This document shows, piece after piece, positions 5,130 through 5,960 of a stretch of DNA of 5,960 bases (position 1 is its first letter; each line of letters begins with the position of its first letter). The notes beneath the pieces are model-generated. The model was not told where the DNA came from, searched no databases, and saw nothing but the letters and a program-made list of their open reading frames with translations. Origin of the DNA: an uncultured Marvinbryantia sp. (GTDB taxonomy: Bacteria; Bacillota; Clostridia; Lachnospirales; Lachnospiraceae); NCBI GenBank assembly GCA_947624335.1, contig CANQJX010000118.1:1-5960 (forward strand), read 5' to 3'. The position numbers and the translations under genes were made by a program.

Positions 5130-5960
5130 GCAAAATATTCTTTTTCAAACGCCTCGAGGCTCATCGGCTTTGCGAAGTAAAAGCCCTGGAACATATCGCA
5201 GCCGAAGTCCATCAGAAAGTCCACCTGTTCCTTTGTTTCCACCCCTTCGGTAATGACCGTCATTCCCAGTTCTTTTGACATGGAAATGATATTTTTTAAA
5301 ATGGTCGCGCTCCGTTTGGCATTTTTGGTTTCCTGGAGGAAGATCATGTCGATTTTTAAGATATCGGCGTTGATGTCTTTTAACATGCCGAGCGAGGAAT
5401 AGCCGCTGCCAAAATCATCAATCTCAATGTCATATCCAATGGCGTGAAGCCCGTCCAGAGCTTTCATGATCTCACGCACATTTTCCATCAATGCGGATTC
5501 TGTGATCTCCAGCTTGAGGTTTTTGATGCGGAAATCGTATTTTTCCGCGAGGGTGCGGAACGCGCCGCATACATCGAGGTAAAAGAAGTCTTTTGTGGAT
5601 ATATTTACGGAAATGGACAGATCTTCCTTTCCCTTTTTCTTCCATTCTTCCAGTTTCTGCGCGGCGTTTTCCCATATATACAGATCCAGCCGGTGGATCA
5701 GGCCCGCTTTTTCCAGCGTCGGGATAAAAAAGCCCGGGCTTATCATGCCTTTTTCCGGGTGGATCCAGCGCACCAGCGCCTCTGCGCCGACGACCGCCCC
5801 GCTGTTTGCGATCTGTGGCTGCAGGAACATATGGAACTGTTTTTCTTCCAGAGCCCGGTCAAATTCGCCGAGCGTCTCTTTTTCTTTTATAATATGCTGC
5901 AGCAGTTCGTCTTTGTAGTAGCTGATGGATTCTTCGTAGCTGCCGTAGATGGCGTTGATC
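5123..5960 (-). CDS. EAL-domain c-di-GMP phosphodiesterase, C-terminal part (probably GGDEF-EAL)
   Basis: The frame is open to the right edge, so the start lies outside and about 278 codons are visible. The methionine at complement 5828-5830 is internal: upstream residues continue as LGEFDRALEEKQFHMFLQPQ, the standard entry into an EAL domain. Before that, YGSYEESISYYKDELL resembles the helical linker that follows a GGDEF domain, so a GGDEF-EAL protein is likely but not proven. Counting from the internal Met, the family's catalytic residues are present: EAL (17-19), Asn76 in SVNIS, Glu108 in LEITES, Asp138-Asp139 in DDFGSGYSSL, Lys159 in ILKID, Glu195 in TEGVET and Gln215 in QGFYFAKP. This set matches active enzymes that hydrolyse c-di-GMP to pGpG. 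The KID segment reads KIDMIFLQ rather than the common KIDRSFI, a change outside the metal ligands. The gene ends at TAG with 27 bases to the convergent HD-GYP gene. Confidence 0.92.
   Translation of the reverse strand, partial: INAIYGSYEESISYYKDELLQHIIKEKETLGEFDRALEEKQFHMFLQPQIANSGAVVGAEALVRWIHPEKGMISPGFFIPTLEKAGLIHRLDLYIWENAAQKLEEWKKKGKEDLSISVNISTKDFFYLDVCGAFRTLAEKYDFRIKNLKLEITESALMENVREIMKALDGLHAIGYDIEIDDFGSGYSSLGMLKDINADILKIDMIFLQETKNAKRSATILKNIISMSKELGMTVITEGVETKEQVDFLMDFGCDMFQGFYFAKPMSLEAFEKEYFAG

Noticed and set aside
4706..5148. Several minus-strand open frames of 110-118 codons opposite the HD-GYP catalytic domain
   Set aside because: They overlap each other and mirror the GC-rich codons of a well-supported conserved gene, so they are shadows.
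1..5960. tRNA, rRNA, CRISPR, insertion sequence or c-di-GMP riboswitch
   Set aside because: No cloverleaf, spaced repeats, transposase sequence, terminal repeats or recognisable riboswitch core was seen. The gaps between genes are short and explained by promoters and terminators.

Overview
The window looks like chromosomal DNA from a gut-type member of the Bacillota, most likely a Lachnospiraceae (Clostridium cluster XIVa). The reasons are the strong AGGAGG ribosome binding sites, the moderate GC content, and a lone multi-sugar ABC ATPase beside a CdaR/PucR-type regulator, near a GH51 arabinofuranosidase and c-di-GMP phosphodiesterases. The genus cannot be read from this sequence. No mobile element, RNA gene or CRISPR array was seen.

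Layout from left to right: (1) 1-775, plus strand: the 3' end of a GH51 alpha-L-arabinofuranosidase, with its catalytic nucleophile motif and C-terminal domain. (2) A hairpin terminator shared with the convergent next gene. (3) 818-1978, minus strand: a CdaR-type helix-turn-helix regulator, with a leader that contains a terminator-like hairpin before the ribosome binding site. (4) A strong, nearly perfect hairpin terminator at 2150-2184. (5) 2217-3326, minus strand: an MsmK/UgpC/MalK-type ATPase encoded without permeases or a binding protein. (6) 3327-3616: a 290-bp divergent regulatory spacer with a promoter for each flanking gene, a 20-bp inverted repeat over the ATPase -35 box, and TGACGAAA-type repeats. 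(7) 3617-5095, plus strand: a GAF plus HD-GYP phosphodiesterase with a roughly 98-residue insertion. (8) A hairpin terminator that contains the stop codon of the next gene. (9) 5123-5960, minus strand: the C-terminal part of an EAL phosphodiesterase, probably GGDEF-EAL, running off the right edge.

There are two functional themes. The left half concerns plant-polysaccharide sugars: an enzyme releasing arabinose, a general ATPase that can energise several sugar importers, and a regulator of a family that senses small organic acids or metabolites. The right half concerns c-di-GMP breakdown: two phosphodiesterases of unrelated folds face each other tail to tail, and both keep the catalytic motifs of their families. 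The link between the halves is the divergent spacer, where sugar-transport energisation and c-di-GMP turnover start back to back. No clearly new multi-gene system was found. The most interesting signals are the operator-like repeats in that spacer, the possible attenuator before the regulator, and the cysteine-bearing insertion in the HD-GYP protein.
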